Below are positions 22,967 to 33,781 of a stretch of DNA of 64,000 nucleotides, in pieces. The translations under genes were made by a program, and so were the position numbers. The notes below the pieces were generated by a model. That model had not been told where the DNA came from and searched no databases. It saw nothing but the letters and a program-made list of their open reading frames with translations. Origin of the DNA: Tetracladium setigerum (taxonomy: Eukaryota; Ascomycota; Leotiomycetes; Helotiales); NCBI GenBank assembly GCA_031472005.1, contig PZJY01000001.1:2604001-2668000 (forward strand), read 5' to 3'. Position 1 is the stretch's first letter. Every line of letters begins with the position of its first letter.

Positions 22967-24873
22967 CTAAACAAGCAATATTTGTTCTACTTTGTATCGC
23001 ATTGGAGCGGACTCCTCTTCAGAAGGTTCTGTCCCGTTGCCAGCCATATCGGTCATCCCAAGAACTTCACCATCCATAACCCCACACACAAACGACTCCC
23101 CTACAAACCACCAGTTGTCTTCCTTTGGCCTCAAAACCACAGGGACACTACATCCCAAAAGAATCGATACAGAGTCACCCTCCTCCACCCCCGGAGGTCC
23201 AAGGCCAATATATCCGGTCTCTGTGATGATCAGTCGTCGACGACAGGATCGCAACGAAACAGCCTGCATCGCATCTCCGACCCATGCCTCACGACGTTCA
23301 TTTTCAGCAACTTCAGGCCCAAGCCGAAAATCATTCGGAATCTCCATTCCATCCTCGAGCGCTTCGTAACCTCTCCAACCCCTCTGTGCTCGGAGACCTG
23401 ATCGTGCTTTGTCACCACAAAGCGTTCGATTGAACGCATCCATGACAGATCCGCCGCCGATATATTCTCGCTCAAATCCAATGACACGGGCGACTATTCT
23501 GAACCATGTGACCATGCGCTCGAAGTGATCTGACAAGTCTGCTGGCCGGAACTCCTCCCCGACATGTGTGATTTTATCAAAAAAGATGGCGGACGCACGT
23601 AGAGTGCCATTACTGCCCGTAAGTGCGTCGTCGTTAGAAGTGCTCGTTCCCGATGCATTGTACCAGTATGCATCCCCGGCCCACGACCTACTTAACGTCG
23701 CCAGTGAGGAAGCAATGGTCTCTTTCATGTTTAAGAAATCAGGTACCCAGGATGGAAGATTCTGATGCCTTTTCGGGTGGGCACTGTGGCAGATCATATC
23801 CAAAGATTTGTATTTTCGAATATGGAATTTGATGACCTGCTCGTACACCTCCTCGACTGATAAATTGTAGTCAATAACGAACTCTTCTGCGCCATCAGTA
23901 TCAGTTGCGAGTCCAAGAAGTGAGAAGACCATATCCCGTGGGTTGCTAGCTTCACACGATACATTATTCTCCAACAATTCAGCCAGTGGAATAGGTGAGC
24001 CCATCTGTTTTCCCATGCGATACTGCATCATACTCTGGACCCTCCAGTAGTTCGTGAAGCCATTCCTGCACACGGGAAATATATACTTCAAGGTATTGTC
24101 CTTGAATGCAACGTCGGCGCCCATCGCCAATCTCTGAAACATCAACGTCTTCGTTCCGCACAAGATCATGGCTTTCTGACCCAGTGTGATTTCTTGAATG
24201 ACCCACATCCTACGCCACCACGGCGCAGCCAGCAGTTGCCCAACACCTTTCCAGGCAGAGTCGTACTTTGAATCGCTGATGGTGTGCTTCAAATCCAGCG
24301 CCGGTAGCCTGTTAACCTCGCAAACGACCTCCGCAGCCTCCAGCATGGCTATTGCCTCTGAGATGGCTGCGCTGCACTCCCCAAGCCAAACGAGAGTCAG
24401 GCTGGCAGCAGCATATATCTCGGCCATCATGGCAACTTGGCGGTTCTTTTCTGGAATATCGTTTTGGTTGATACATATTGCGTCGATCCAGAAAAGAGAG
24501 GTACCGCTTTGGGGGCAATATTCCGCAAGGCGGATTCGAGATTCGGTGTGACATTGAAGTCCATGCCTTTAATCTTCACAATTCTATCGCTGGGATGGGT
24601 TCCCCAGGCGTAGGACAGGGCAGTGAAGGTAAAACCCCGTTCTTTGAGCTCGGCTAGTGTGCCGTGTGCGATATTGAGGGCGATCGGTCCATCTGGGTTT
24701 CGATCTTCTGTATTGTCGAAATACAAAACGCGGATCTCATTTGGTCGAGTAAGTGGGACATATTGGAATCCTGATAGCTTCTGTGAGGCGACGTCCGGTC
24801 GAGATAACGGTCTCGCTGCGAGAGAGGACGAAGCCATTTTGGACCGCCGCCAGAGCAATGACAAGCCGCACAT
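22967..24873 (-). pseudogene. HET-domain (heterokaryon incompatibility) protein, frameshifted as read
   Basis: A fungal non-self recognition type protein. The N-terminal frame (ATG at 24873 or 24837) carries the start of the HET domain: FQYVPLTRPNEIRVL, FTALSYAWGTHPSDRIVKI, NLESALRNIAP. It then leaves frame at an A4 run on plus (24492-24495). The adjacent frame encodes the expected continuation FWIDAICINQNDIPEKNRQV, then YAAASLTLVWLGE, PWWRRMWVIQEI, NPRDMVFSLLGLA and a C-terminal half with SLRSCRRRLIITETGYIGLGP, to a stop at 22967. One missing base explains the break, and no intron can, because the conserved block runs straight through it. Without the break the protein would be about 635 residues, normal for HET proteins. 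No N-terminal transmembrane or NACHT part is present. Either a damaged allele or an assembly error. Confidence 0.85.
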
Positions 24874-26056
24874 GAAGGTAATGCCCGTCGACTTTTCCGA
24901 TTATGAAGTGTCTGCGAATTTCGACTTCGTTGTTATACCAGTCCACTGATGGCAAAGAGACTAGAAGACTGAACTGGCCTACCCGTGATTACGATGAAGA
25001 GACGTCAACTTCGCAATAGTTGCGACTTGGACGTCGTTGATATATCCCTACCTATCTCGCGAGGCTGATACATTGGGCGCTCACATGCCTGCTGCGCCCC
25101 GCTTTCTGGCTGATTAGGTATGTAGGTAACACCAAGGCTAGGTTTCCAACAGCCTCAGGACTATTTCCCACATCCCATTCGCACTCAGGCGGTGCTTGCA
25201 GGACTGATTTGATAGAGCTTGCGGGAATGGGAGGAGAGTGGTATCAACCACTCTGAGCGGAAGAATGATAATATATGGGTTATGAGATCACGCGTTTCAG
25301 TCGGGGTAGAGTCGAGTTGACGGATGCTTTGAGTAAACACTTTCTGCTTGATTGAACAAGAGCAGTCTGAACTTTACCCAAAGGCAGAGGATGGTGAGAG
25401 TACTGCTGCTCACATGTTACCTGAACCCCCGGAAGGAAAATATATGCCGTATTCCAATATCTTGCCTACATTGTGGGCTAGTATGATCGGGAACACTTCC
25501 GAAGATTTGTCCTGCGGTGCGTTTGTTTTGGTGTATGGTAGAGGACTGGACAATTGTCCACAGATTTTCATAATCGTTGGCTCGGTATGGACGGTCAAGT
25601 CACAATTCCATGGCTTTTCCACATATCTGACTTGGACATCTGGAGGGAATTACCATCTGATACTTTGGTTGGACTTCACCGACTGCCATGTTCCTCGACT
25701 CAGCTGTGACATATTTTTTTGGTGGTGTGATCTTTGTTTTTCATCGTACTGGGCTACATATCTTCGGTATTGACGAAAAGGAGCCAGCAGATAATTTGTT
25801 CCTGACAGGGAAACGGCGGATTTCCTGGATTTGCCATACAGACTTGCTTTTCTGGAATTTTCAACTAAATGTGGCTTGAATATGAGTAGTTTGTGTTGAC
25901 AAGAATGCATCCATTGGTTCGACCTCCAAAATGAGGGTATCTCAAGGCAAATATATATGATATAGAGCAACAAATTAATGGCTTCTGGAGTGTCAAAACC
26001 TACCAAGGTGCAATTATGAAAAGAACCGAGATGCAAGAATGATTGCGGCGACCAGT
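24874..26056. other. intergenic region with one weak open frame
   Basis: Includes the presumed promoter of the HET gene (right of 24873). A plus frame 25348-25773 begins with TTG; its first ATG is at 25414, leaving 119 codons (LPEPPEGKYMPYSN start). It resembles nothing I know and overlaps minus frames of similar size, so I do not call it a gene. Confidence 0.4.
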
Positions 26057-27012
26057 TTACATGACCACACAGCATCCCTCCAGCTTCCGGATGACACGAG
26101 GCAGAAGCTTCTTTGCAAGTTTCTCCAACTCGTCGTTTTGGTTGTTTTGTTGGTTTCCACCTTGTTGTTGGCCCCCTTGGTGTTGCTGCCCACCAGGATA
26201 GCCACTTTGGCCGCCTTGATGTTGAGTCTGACCGCCCTGGTGTTGGTTTTGACCTCCGTGGGATCCACCATGGCTCTGCCCTCCGTGAGAATTCGAGGGA
26301 ATATTCGCAGCTCCACCGGTCAGGTTGACGTAGATAACACCAGCATTCTCCTCAGTAGCATACTGAAGGCCGAGTTCCTGACAGACCTTTTCAACTCTGG
26401 GCTTGATCTTCTGTACGTGGTTCACCGAATGAATGCCTTTGCCCACAATACTACAGGATTGATCAGCCTCGAGAACACTACAGCAAGTAGCGAAGCTTAC
26501 ACATGAAGATGGGTTTGGTTGTTCTGTTGTGCATATCTTATCCTCTGCTCCAAGATGTCCTCGGCCTCTTCCACGAATTGACCATGCAAATCGATTGTAT
26601 CATCGGGGACTCTGCCATTGGCATTGTTCTCGCGGAAAATGAAATCCGAGGCCTGCTTGTTGTACTGGTCCATCTTTGCGCCGTGGGCTTTGCCCTCCTC
26701 TGACAGGTCGTGGGCAGCTCCTCCATCACCGCTCTCGTACGCTCGACGCGACTGTACTCAGAGATTAGAATTGCGCAATGGAGCAGAGGTGAGGCATATA
26801 GCATACTCGATCGAAGCAATCTCCTCTTTTACGGGCTTCTTGTCGCGCAAGATCGCGTAGACGATCGTATTCCTGCTCGGCATCTTGACTCTGCGAGTGG
26901 TTGAAGGCTAATGGGTGTTTCGGTCAGTCAAGGGTCCTGTTTCGATGTGGGTTGGAAGAATAAGGTTACCGTGCCCGCCCTTGCCACCAATAGGACCCAT
27001 TTTATAAGACAT
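26057..27012 (-). CDS. Smr-domain protein with C-terminal CaaX-like motif
   Basis: Smr domains are small nuclease or nucleic-acid-binding folds; fungal proteins pairing DUF1771 with Smr are uncharacterised. Exons 27012-26970, 26907-26807 and 26751 onward, then a last exon from about 26457, join in frame with canonical splice sites. The N-terminus reads MSYKMGPIGGKGGHGAF. A DUF1771-like helical region follows (EYDRLRDLARQEARKRGDC, then SRRAYESGDGGAAHDLSEEG). The Smr core is DTIDLHGQFVEEAEDIL with HLHVIVGKGIHSVNH. A Gly/Gln/His-rich repeat tract (SHGG, HQGG units) follows, then an amphipathic helix and the terminus GCCVVM. CVVM fits a CaaX prenylation box, with a second cysteine beside it. Membrane attachment is an inference. 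Intact, about 240 residues. Confidence 0.88.
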
Positions 27013-27457
27013 CTTGGAGTGCGACGAAGAGGACGAGACGGGTATGAAAAGTTAATTGAGGTGTTGAGAACTTTCCTGTAGAAGGGGGAAAAGGCGGAAG
27101 GGAGCTGAAGAAGCTCGAGATGTTGCGCTGTACTCGTTTAAGGTTACATAGGCGCCTTGGCGATCTAGATCGTTCTTCATAATTTCCCCAGCCCAGGGAT
27201 GGCGATCACCGTCATCAACCATGCCGCTCACAATCGCGATCACGATTACGATTCAAAATCCCCCTTTTTGATATTGCAATTTCAGCTTTTTCAATATAAA
27301 CCCCCACCATCACCAACAATACAGCAATCAATCATCCATCGGAGGAGCAAGTGCCTCTGCCTTCATGGCTTCCAAGGAGAGCATTCGTGGCACTTGAGAA
27401 GCTGGAGAATCTTGGTATCATTTATCGTCTGAACTATTAACAAACGCGCACATCTAT
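27013..27457. other. intergenic region between two minus-strand genes
   Basis: About 445 bases holding the promoter of the Smr gene and the 3' flank of the rhodopsin-domain gene. No other feature seen. Confidence 0.5.
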
Positions 27458-28736
27458 CTACTCTTTCCTGCCATTATTTTCTACGCTCACTTCCCACGTA
27501 GTGGCAATTCGGATGTCCTGGAATTTGGCTTTCGGTGGCATGTCAAGGCCAGTCTCCTCGATGCTCGTTCTCTCAACCGATGACCGTGACCTTTTGTCAC
27601 TTCGCAGTACTTCCATACTGATCATCGTACCCTTCTTATCTCCATATACATCATGATCCGGCACAAGATTCTCGTCGCTTCCCCATTTAGTTGTGGGCGG
27701 GCTGCCTCCCCTCCTGCGAGATCCACCGATGCCAACAGTGCCTTTGCTATGAAATCCTGCTTGCGCAGTTCCGTGCTTATATTTTGTTTTCTTGTATCCG
27801 CGGTCTCGCAGGAGGGAGAGGAGGACGATAGCGTTAGAGATGATTGTTGCGAGAAGGATATCCATGGATGCGAGAAGTGACCGCATCGGCTGCATGAAGT
27901 GTTGGGAAATGATATACGGCATTTGAAAACAAGTAAACGCGACGGATGCGATCGGCAGCGCAATTCTGAAGAGAATGCCGAGTTTGCTAGAATCTATTAG
28001 ATTTGCCGCAGAATATCTAGAGGTACGACGTACGTTTTTGTCTGCAAACGAGCTTGAAAGATCATAGGGATGGGAAACACGACAAGCACCACGTTTGTGA
28101 TGGCATTCAAGCTCCCCATCGTGAACAAGTGCGCACTGCCTTGTCGACAGTGTGGTCCAGGATCTGGCATCACTTGCCAGTAGTGATCAAAGGGCTGGCA
28201 CTCCGCAAAAACGCTGATCACTGTTCCAACAAATGTCACAGCAAGCAGGATATGGAGGTAGCGAAGCAAACGCTGGTGAGAGTTCCTCCAAACCGCTTCT
28301 GTGAGCGTTCGAAGAAACATGCTAACACTGTATTTGATAGCCCACAGACTTTTCTGGTCAGCATATCTCCGATACCTGGATGCTTTAGAACGTACTATGC
28401 AGCATACATGACTCTCGACGCTAGAACCATTCGACTTCCCAGTTGTCTATGTCGAATTCCTTCCTCCGTTAAGTCCATGGTCAAAGTATTATTGGTCCCG
28501 TACAGCAGGACCACATGAGCAAAGGCCATTCGCATGAGGAGTGGAATAATTGCCAAAAGCATGGTTCCATCCTCAGTAAAAAGCCTTTCTGTTCGAACAT
28601 ATCTTCCACACACGCGTACGAGTATAATAGCGATGGCGTACAAGGTAGCCCACCAGCTCACAAGCAGCGTAGGTTTATCATCGCGAAATGATCGAAGTTC
28701 TGGAGCATCCGTTACTGCTCGGCGTAGGAAGTCCAT
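27458..28736 (-). CDS. fungal rhodopsin-domain integral membrane protein
   Basis: A seven-helix membrane protein of the large fungal rhodopsin/SAT4-like family, often found as orphan receptors (PTH11-related) or beside metabolic clusters. The start ATG at 28736 gives MDFLRRAVTDAPELRSF. Family features are GTNNTLTMDL with SRMVLASRVMYAA, LWAIKYSVSMFLRTLT, FAECQPFDHYWQV, GSLNAITNVVLVVFPIPMIF and a last membrane block IALPIASVAFTCFQMP. The cytoplasmic tail (about 125 residues) is charged and Ser/Gly/Arg-rich. Exons are roughly 28736-28400, 28350-28030 and 27985-27458. The junction after VMYAA near 28395 does not resolve cleanly into a canonical in-frame intron and may contain an error. No CFEM domain is visible. 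Ligand unknown. Confidence 0.8.
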
Positions 28737-30642
28737 CGTTGATTGTTCACGAACTCCGTGGACCGGAAAATTAAGTGACTGCCACGCTTTCCTTATACGC
28801 GTCAACTTCTCGAGGTGGTGTGGTTGCTAAGATTTCCCTCGTTTCTTGTGCCTCTCATCTCCAACACATGTTGTGAACGAGGGGCGTTCGATATTTGAAG
28901 GATGAGTGTGACAGATGTGACGCTGACTGCAATAATACGAAATAAAGCGTTGGAGGTACCTTATTACACGAAGAGAGGAAGGGGGAAAGCATTGTCAGGG
29001 GAGACATTTCAATATTGGCGGGCAGAGAGACAAGAATCCCCCAAGCCCACGAGGCATGAAACGGATAAAAGAGACGAGCATGCGAAGTGTGATAGAGAGA
29101 GGCGGGTTTTCCACAAATGCTTACCGGTATTATCGACATCGCAGTCGATACAATCTGACAGGTACCAACTATAAATGGGTCTAATATGCAGGGGAACCAG
29201 ATCTGGGGATTTCTTTGGCCCGGTCATCCTGGGCAAGAACCGTTTGACGTCGAAAATCTCACCAGCGGGCTCTCAGTGGCTGCTGCATGGAGTCGTCGAG
29301 AACATCCCCATTGATTGCACCCCTGGTCGCAAGTCCTTTGAGCTTCCAGATTGGGCCATCGCTGCAACCAATGCCAAAAAGCAGATTTCGAACGGATCAC
29401 TGACTGGCTGCAACGGAGAGATATCAAAGAAGCAGCGCATACATTGAGAGAAGCATGCAATGTTTTGTCCAACCCGTCTTTGGTCAGGTCCAGCCAGCCT
29501 TTAAACTTGGGAGCTTCAAAATATTAAGTGCCTCGGTGGAGGCAGCTCTTGGAGCTTCAAGCCGACCTGCCCGATCTGTCGAAGGCGGCCGTTGCACAAG
29601 CGAACGCCAGAACGCCTCAATCTCATTCGGGAGGGTCGTTGAGATTTGGGACGGAACGCAATCCACTTAACGGTACAAAGGTACATAGGTACATACAGAC
29701 TACAGTACGTGGACTTTACAGATGAGTATGGACTTTGTCTTATCGAGGTGCAGGTAGTCACCAATGATAGTGTTGCAAGTTATGGAATCACACATGTCCA
29801 TATCGCAGGGTCAAGGGCAGGATCGTCGATCTTCTCATTTCTTTTTCCTGCCTTTCCGGACAAATTAATTTTTCTGGAGAAGCGAGAGAGAACGACACAC
29901 CAAGACGCGTTCTTGACAGGGCGGAACAGGGATTTTCTTAGGGGGCTTGCTGCATGATACGGCCAATTGCTAATCCAGATTGGCACAAGGTGCCGAGTAG
30001 CTGCTTTGGAGACGCTTGGAGTGCCGAATGGCTCGTGGCAACGGCCTGTCAAGCTCGTCAATTCGTCCACTTTTGACGATGTCAAATCCGTGATATTCTC
30101 AGAAAATTTCAACTTTCCAGATCTTACGAGGAGGGCATGTTGTGATGGACACTGAGGGTGTCACCGCATCGGACCCATACCCGGTGATTCTGCAGCCCTT
30201 TCCACAAATCGACAGACCACAAAGGACAGACCCTTAGATGAGCTGTGATGAGGATATGCATGCAATCCCCATGTGGTTACCTTGAAATACGTGAGGTTTG
30301 CTAAGTCTGTGACTTGTCCCACACTCCTTGCTCGCCCTGGTCCCACAAGTTACAACATGCTTGCTCACCTCGAGGAACCAGTCTCCTCAGTCCACTTCCT
30401 TTCCTTACATGTGGGAGAACAGCGGCAATCAAAAAAGTTGCGGGTCTGCCCAGCCTTTGCAGATAAAGCTACCGAAAAGTACTTCCGGCCACACCATCAC
30501 CTCATCCCGTCCATCCCACGCGACTTCAAACCGCATCTGCATCCCTCTCAACCAACCTCAGACGGCTTCCTCGCACCTTGGACCTGCATCCCTTATGACC
30601 CCCCTCTGAAGTACCTTCTGCTGCTCAACCTTTGAAGCTCAG
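28737..30642. other. intergenic region, divergent promoters
   Basis: About 1.9 kb between the minus-strand rhodopsin-domain gene and the plus-strand amino-acid permease. Many overlapping frames of 60-120 codons exist on both strands, none with a recognisable domain or consistent splice structure. Confidence 0.45.
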
Positions 30643-32582
30643 ATGGACGATCTTCGCAAGATGGATTCAGCGAAGAGTCGTTCTGCTGGCTCAACAGCAA
30701 CAGTAACCCCGCTATTACAACGACCAAAGACAGCCAGAAGTGTAGGAGCAAAAGCACTTGATGGGTTCCGACCGGCGTCCGAACGCTTGTTCGCGCCAAC
30801 AGCTGGTGTTGATGGAAGGCATTATGACCAGAAAGCCGCCATGTATAATATAGCAAACACCCCATTAGTGAGGAGGCTGAAGGGAAGACATTTACAGATG
30901 ATAGCCATCGGAGGTTCAATAGGTAACACGACTCTACTTGGCTTTAAGCTCAAACTCCGGGCCATCCGCTAACAAAAATCTAGGAACTGGATTATTTATC
31001 GGTTCTGGAGCTGCTCTTGCAACTGGAGGGCCGGCTTCTCTTCTGATCGCATTCATATTAATAGGAGCAGTGCTCTTCTGTACGGTACAAGCTCTGGGCG
31101 AGATGGCAGTAACTTTCCCCGTTGCGGGATCCTTTTCAACTTTTGCAACAAGATTTATCGATCCCGCCTGGGGTTTTGCCTTTGGCTGGAATTATGCCAT
31201 GCAATGGCTCTTTACCTTCCCTTTAGAAATCATGGCGGCGTCCATTACGTTAGAATACTGGAATCTTGATATCCCGAAGTGGGCGAGTATCACGGTGTTC
31301 TTGTTGATTATTGTGGCCATCAATTTGTGTAGCGTCAAGGTGTATGGGGAATTTGAGTACTGTTTTTCCATTATCAAGGTAGCTGCAGTTATTGGATTTA
31401 TGTGAGTAACTCTTTTGCAGCTGCTGATACAGGACCTCAAGTACTAATTTAGAGCAGTATTCTTGGCGCAGTCATAAACTGTGGAGGAGGACAAGATAGT
31501 GGCTATATCGGAGGACGCTATTGGAGAAGCCCAGGCGCATTCCACAACGGGTTCAAGGGATTCTGCAATATTCTCGTCACAGCAGCCTTCTCTTTTGCTG
31601 GAACGGAATTGGTTGGTCTCGCTGCAGCCGAAACCCATAATCCCTCCAAAGCTCTCCCCACAGCCATCAAACAGGTGTTCTGGAGAATTGCACTTGTAAG
31701 TAATCTTTTCGCTTAACAACTACTTCTCTCTCGTGAACACAAAACTAACAACAAACTCAGTTCTATGTCGTATCAATCACCATAGTCGGACTCCTCGTCC
31801 CCTACGACAACAGCGAACTCATCGGCCGCAACTCCATCGACGCCAAAGCCTCCCCCTTCATCATTGCCATCAAAGACGCCGGCATCCAAGGCCTCGACAG
31901 TGTCATGAATACCGTCGTCCTCATCGCCGTCCTCTCCGTCGGAAACTCCTCTATGTACGGCGCTACCCGCACGCTCGCCGCCCTCGCCGAACAAGGCCAA
32001 GCACCTCAAATCCTCGCCTACGTCGATCGCAAAGGTCGCCCTCTCGTCGCAATCGGCGCAGCCTGTCTCATCGGTCTGATCTCTTACATCCACGTCTCCG
32101 ACCTCAATGGTCCTGCTTTCACATGGCTCCTTGCGCTCTCCGGCCTATCATCCATTTTCACCTGGGCCTCGATCTGTTTCGCACACATCCAATTCCGCAA
32201 AGCCTGGGCCTACCAGGGCAATTCCCTCAATGCACTCATCTACCAATCGCCCATTGGCGTGACCGGCTCTTACGTCGGCCTAACCGCACTCATCCTCATC
32301 CTCGTCGCGCAATTCTGGGTGGCCGTCTCACCCACCGGCGACGAAGCCTCCAACGCCGGTGAGCGCGCCACGAATTTCTTTGCGGCTTACTTGGCGATGC
32401 CGGTTGTGTTAGTGTTTTACGCCGGGTATAAGATTTGGTTCAGGCCAAAGTGGGTCACGATTGAGGAGGTGGATTTGAAGACCGGGAGGAATGAGTTTGA
32501 GAGTGAGGTGGTGCGGAGGCAGTGGAAGGAGGATAAGAGTGAGTGGCCGACCTGGAAGAGGCTTTATAAGACCTTGTGTTAG
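30643..32582 (+). CDS. amino-acid permease, APC superfamily (YAT family)
   Basis: A plasma-membrane proton-coupled amino-acid importer related to the yeast Gap1/Dip5 group. ATG at 30643 opens a hydrophilic tail of about 80 residues, then RRLKGRHLQMIAIGGSIG, joined across an intron (from 30923) to TGLFIGSGAALATGGPAS, the hallmark first-helix motif. Later segments include ALGEMAVTFPVAGSFSTFA, WGFAFGWNYAMQWL, GFKGFCNILVTAAFSFAGTE, AVLSVGNSSMYGATRTLAAL and GLSSIFTWASICFAHIQFR, ending in a charged tail. Three introns are supported, at about 30923-30983, 31402-31459 and 31696-31760, all canonical. Length is about 560 residues and the reading frame is intact. Specific substrate cannot be read from sequence. 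Convergent with an AAAP transporter 1.2 kb downstream. Confidence 0.95.
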
Positions 32583-33781
32583 CTTTTTCTTGGGATTTAG
32601 GCGAGTTGGGAAACGTCTGTATGCTATTTTGGATGGCGAAAGATTGAAATGATTGAAACGAATTATAGGACTGGACCGGAACAGAACAGAACGGAAGAAT
32701 AAACCTTCCACTGGGGCGTTTTTACTTTAACATTTTGCTTTACCCTTGCTAGATCAAGGTTAAAGAGAAACCTTTGTATATATGTATACCTTTTAGTTAA
32801 TACAATTTTAACCTTCATCTTCTCCTACCTACCAGTTTCTTCGACGTGCCCTGCTTTCTTTCTTTCCCGCTAATTTTATTAGTCGCTTAATAAAGCGTTA
32901 TTATCCTTGGAGTATTGATCTGAAGTATTGCAGTGTTGACATACAGTTTTCAAGTATATATGCTGCTGCACTTCTTGATTTTCCTCCTAAAAAGCATCAA
33001 TGTCGTTACAATACAGTACAAACAAACCTTATCTATGTCTTGCATGAGATAAATGCTGTACTGTACTGCAGATCCCCAAAACCGGCATTTCCTTCGACGT
33101 AGCATTGCACAACCCCCTTGTTTTTTTTGTTTTTTTCCCCCTCCGGTCGATTGATCGTCAGTCAGCAGCCCAAATTTGCAAATCAAAACTGAAAACGCCC
33201 AAACGGGAGGCGCTGAAAGCTGAAAATAATTCATCCTTGTGCGCCACTCAGATCTTTATTTCAGCGGCGTAGCTCCTAAATAATAAAAAAGGAAAAAAAT
33301 AATTCCTTTCTAAGTCTCCTAGGTATGTAGTATTGCTGACATGTCGTGGATGGTTGTGGGGGGGAAAGATGTGTTGTACTACGTTATATTGCGTTGTTTC
33401 TAGGGTTCGATATTATCATCATGATATCAAGGTAAAAAAATAAAATAAAAAAGGTTTTCGGGATCCTGGAAAGGTCTGACGAAGTTCTATTTCATACTAC
33501 CTCCAGATACATGGGGTTTGGCTCAGTGAGTGTATGCAGATCAATACGTCAGATTCAGATGAGAATCAGATTTCTTAGAAAATTGTAATTGTCTTATGTT
33601 GTCTGCTCATATCAAACATTGAGAACCCTCGAACGTGAATCGCAAGTCGTGATGAAACCCAAGCCTTTCCTCCATAACGTAGATACCTCACCCAAACCTC
33701 CCAAGCACCACCCAACCATCTACCATCCCAACACATATTCCAACTTCCTTTCCCACGACTCACTTCCCCTCTCTTATCACC
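32583..33781. other. convergent intergenic region between two transporter genes
   Basis: About 1.2 kb between stop codons. It holds both 3' flanks, an AT-rich stretch near 32730-32960 and GTACTGTACTG-type motifs at about 33010 and 33057. The minus frame 32950-33234 has no recognisable motif. Confidence 0.5.

Noticed and set aside
22982..23401. 139-codon plus-strand frame opposite the HET gene
   Set aside because: It lies antisense to the conserved C-terminal half of the HET protein and has no family resemblance.
26039..26506. 155-codon plus-strand hydrophobic frame
   Set aside because: It is antisense to the Gly/Gln/His-rich tail and core of the Smr-domain gene.
31733..32362. 209-codon Arg/His/Pro-rich frame on plus
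   Set aside because: It is an out-of-frame shadow of the last exon of the amino-acid permease, which has clear conserved motifs in its own frame.
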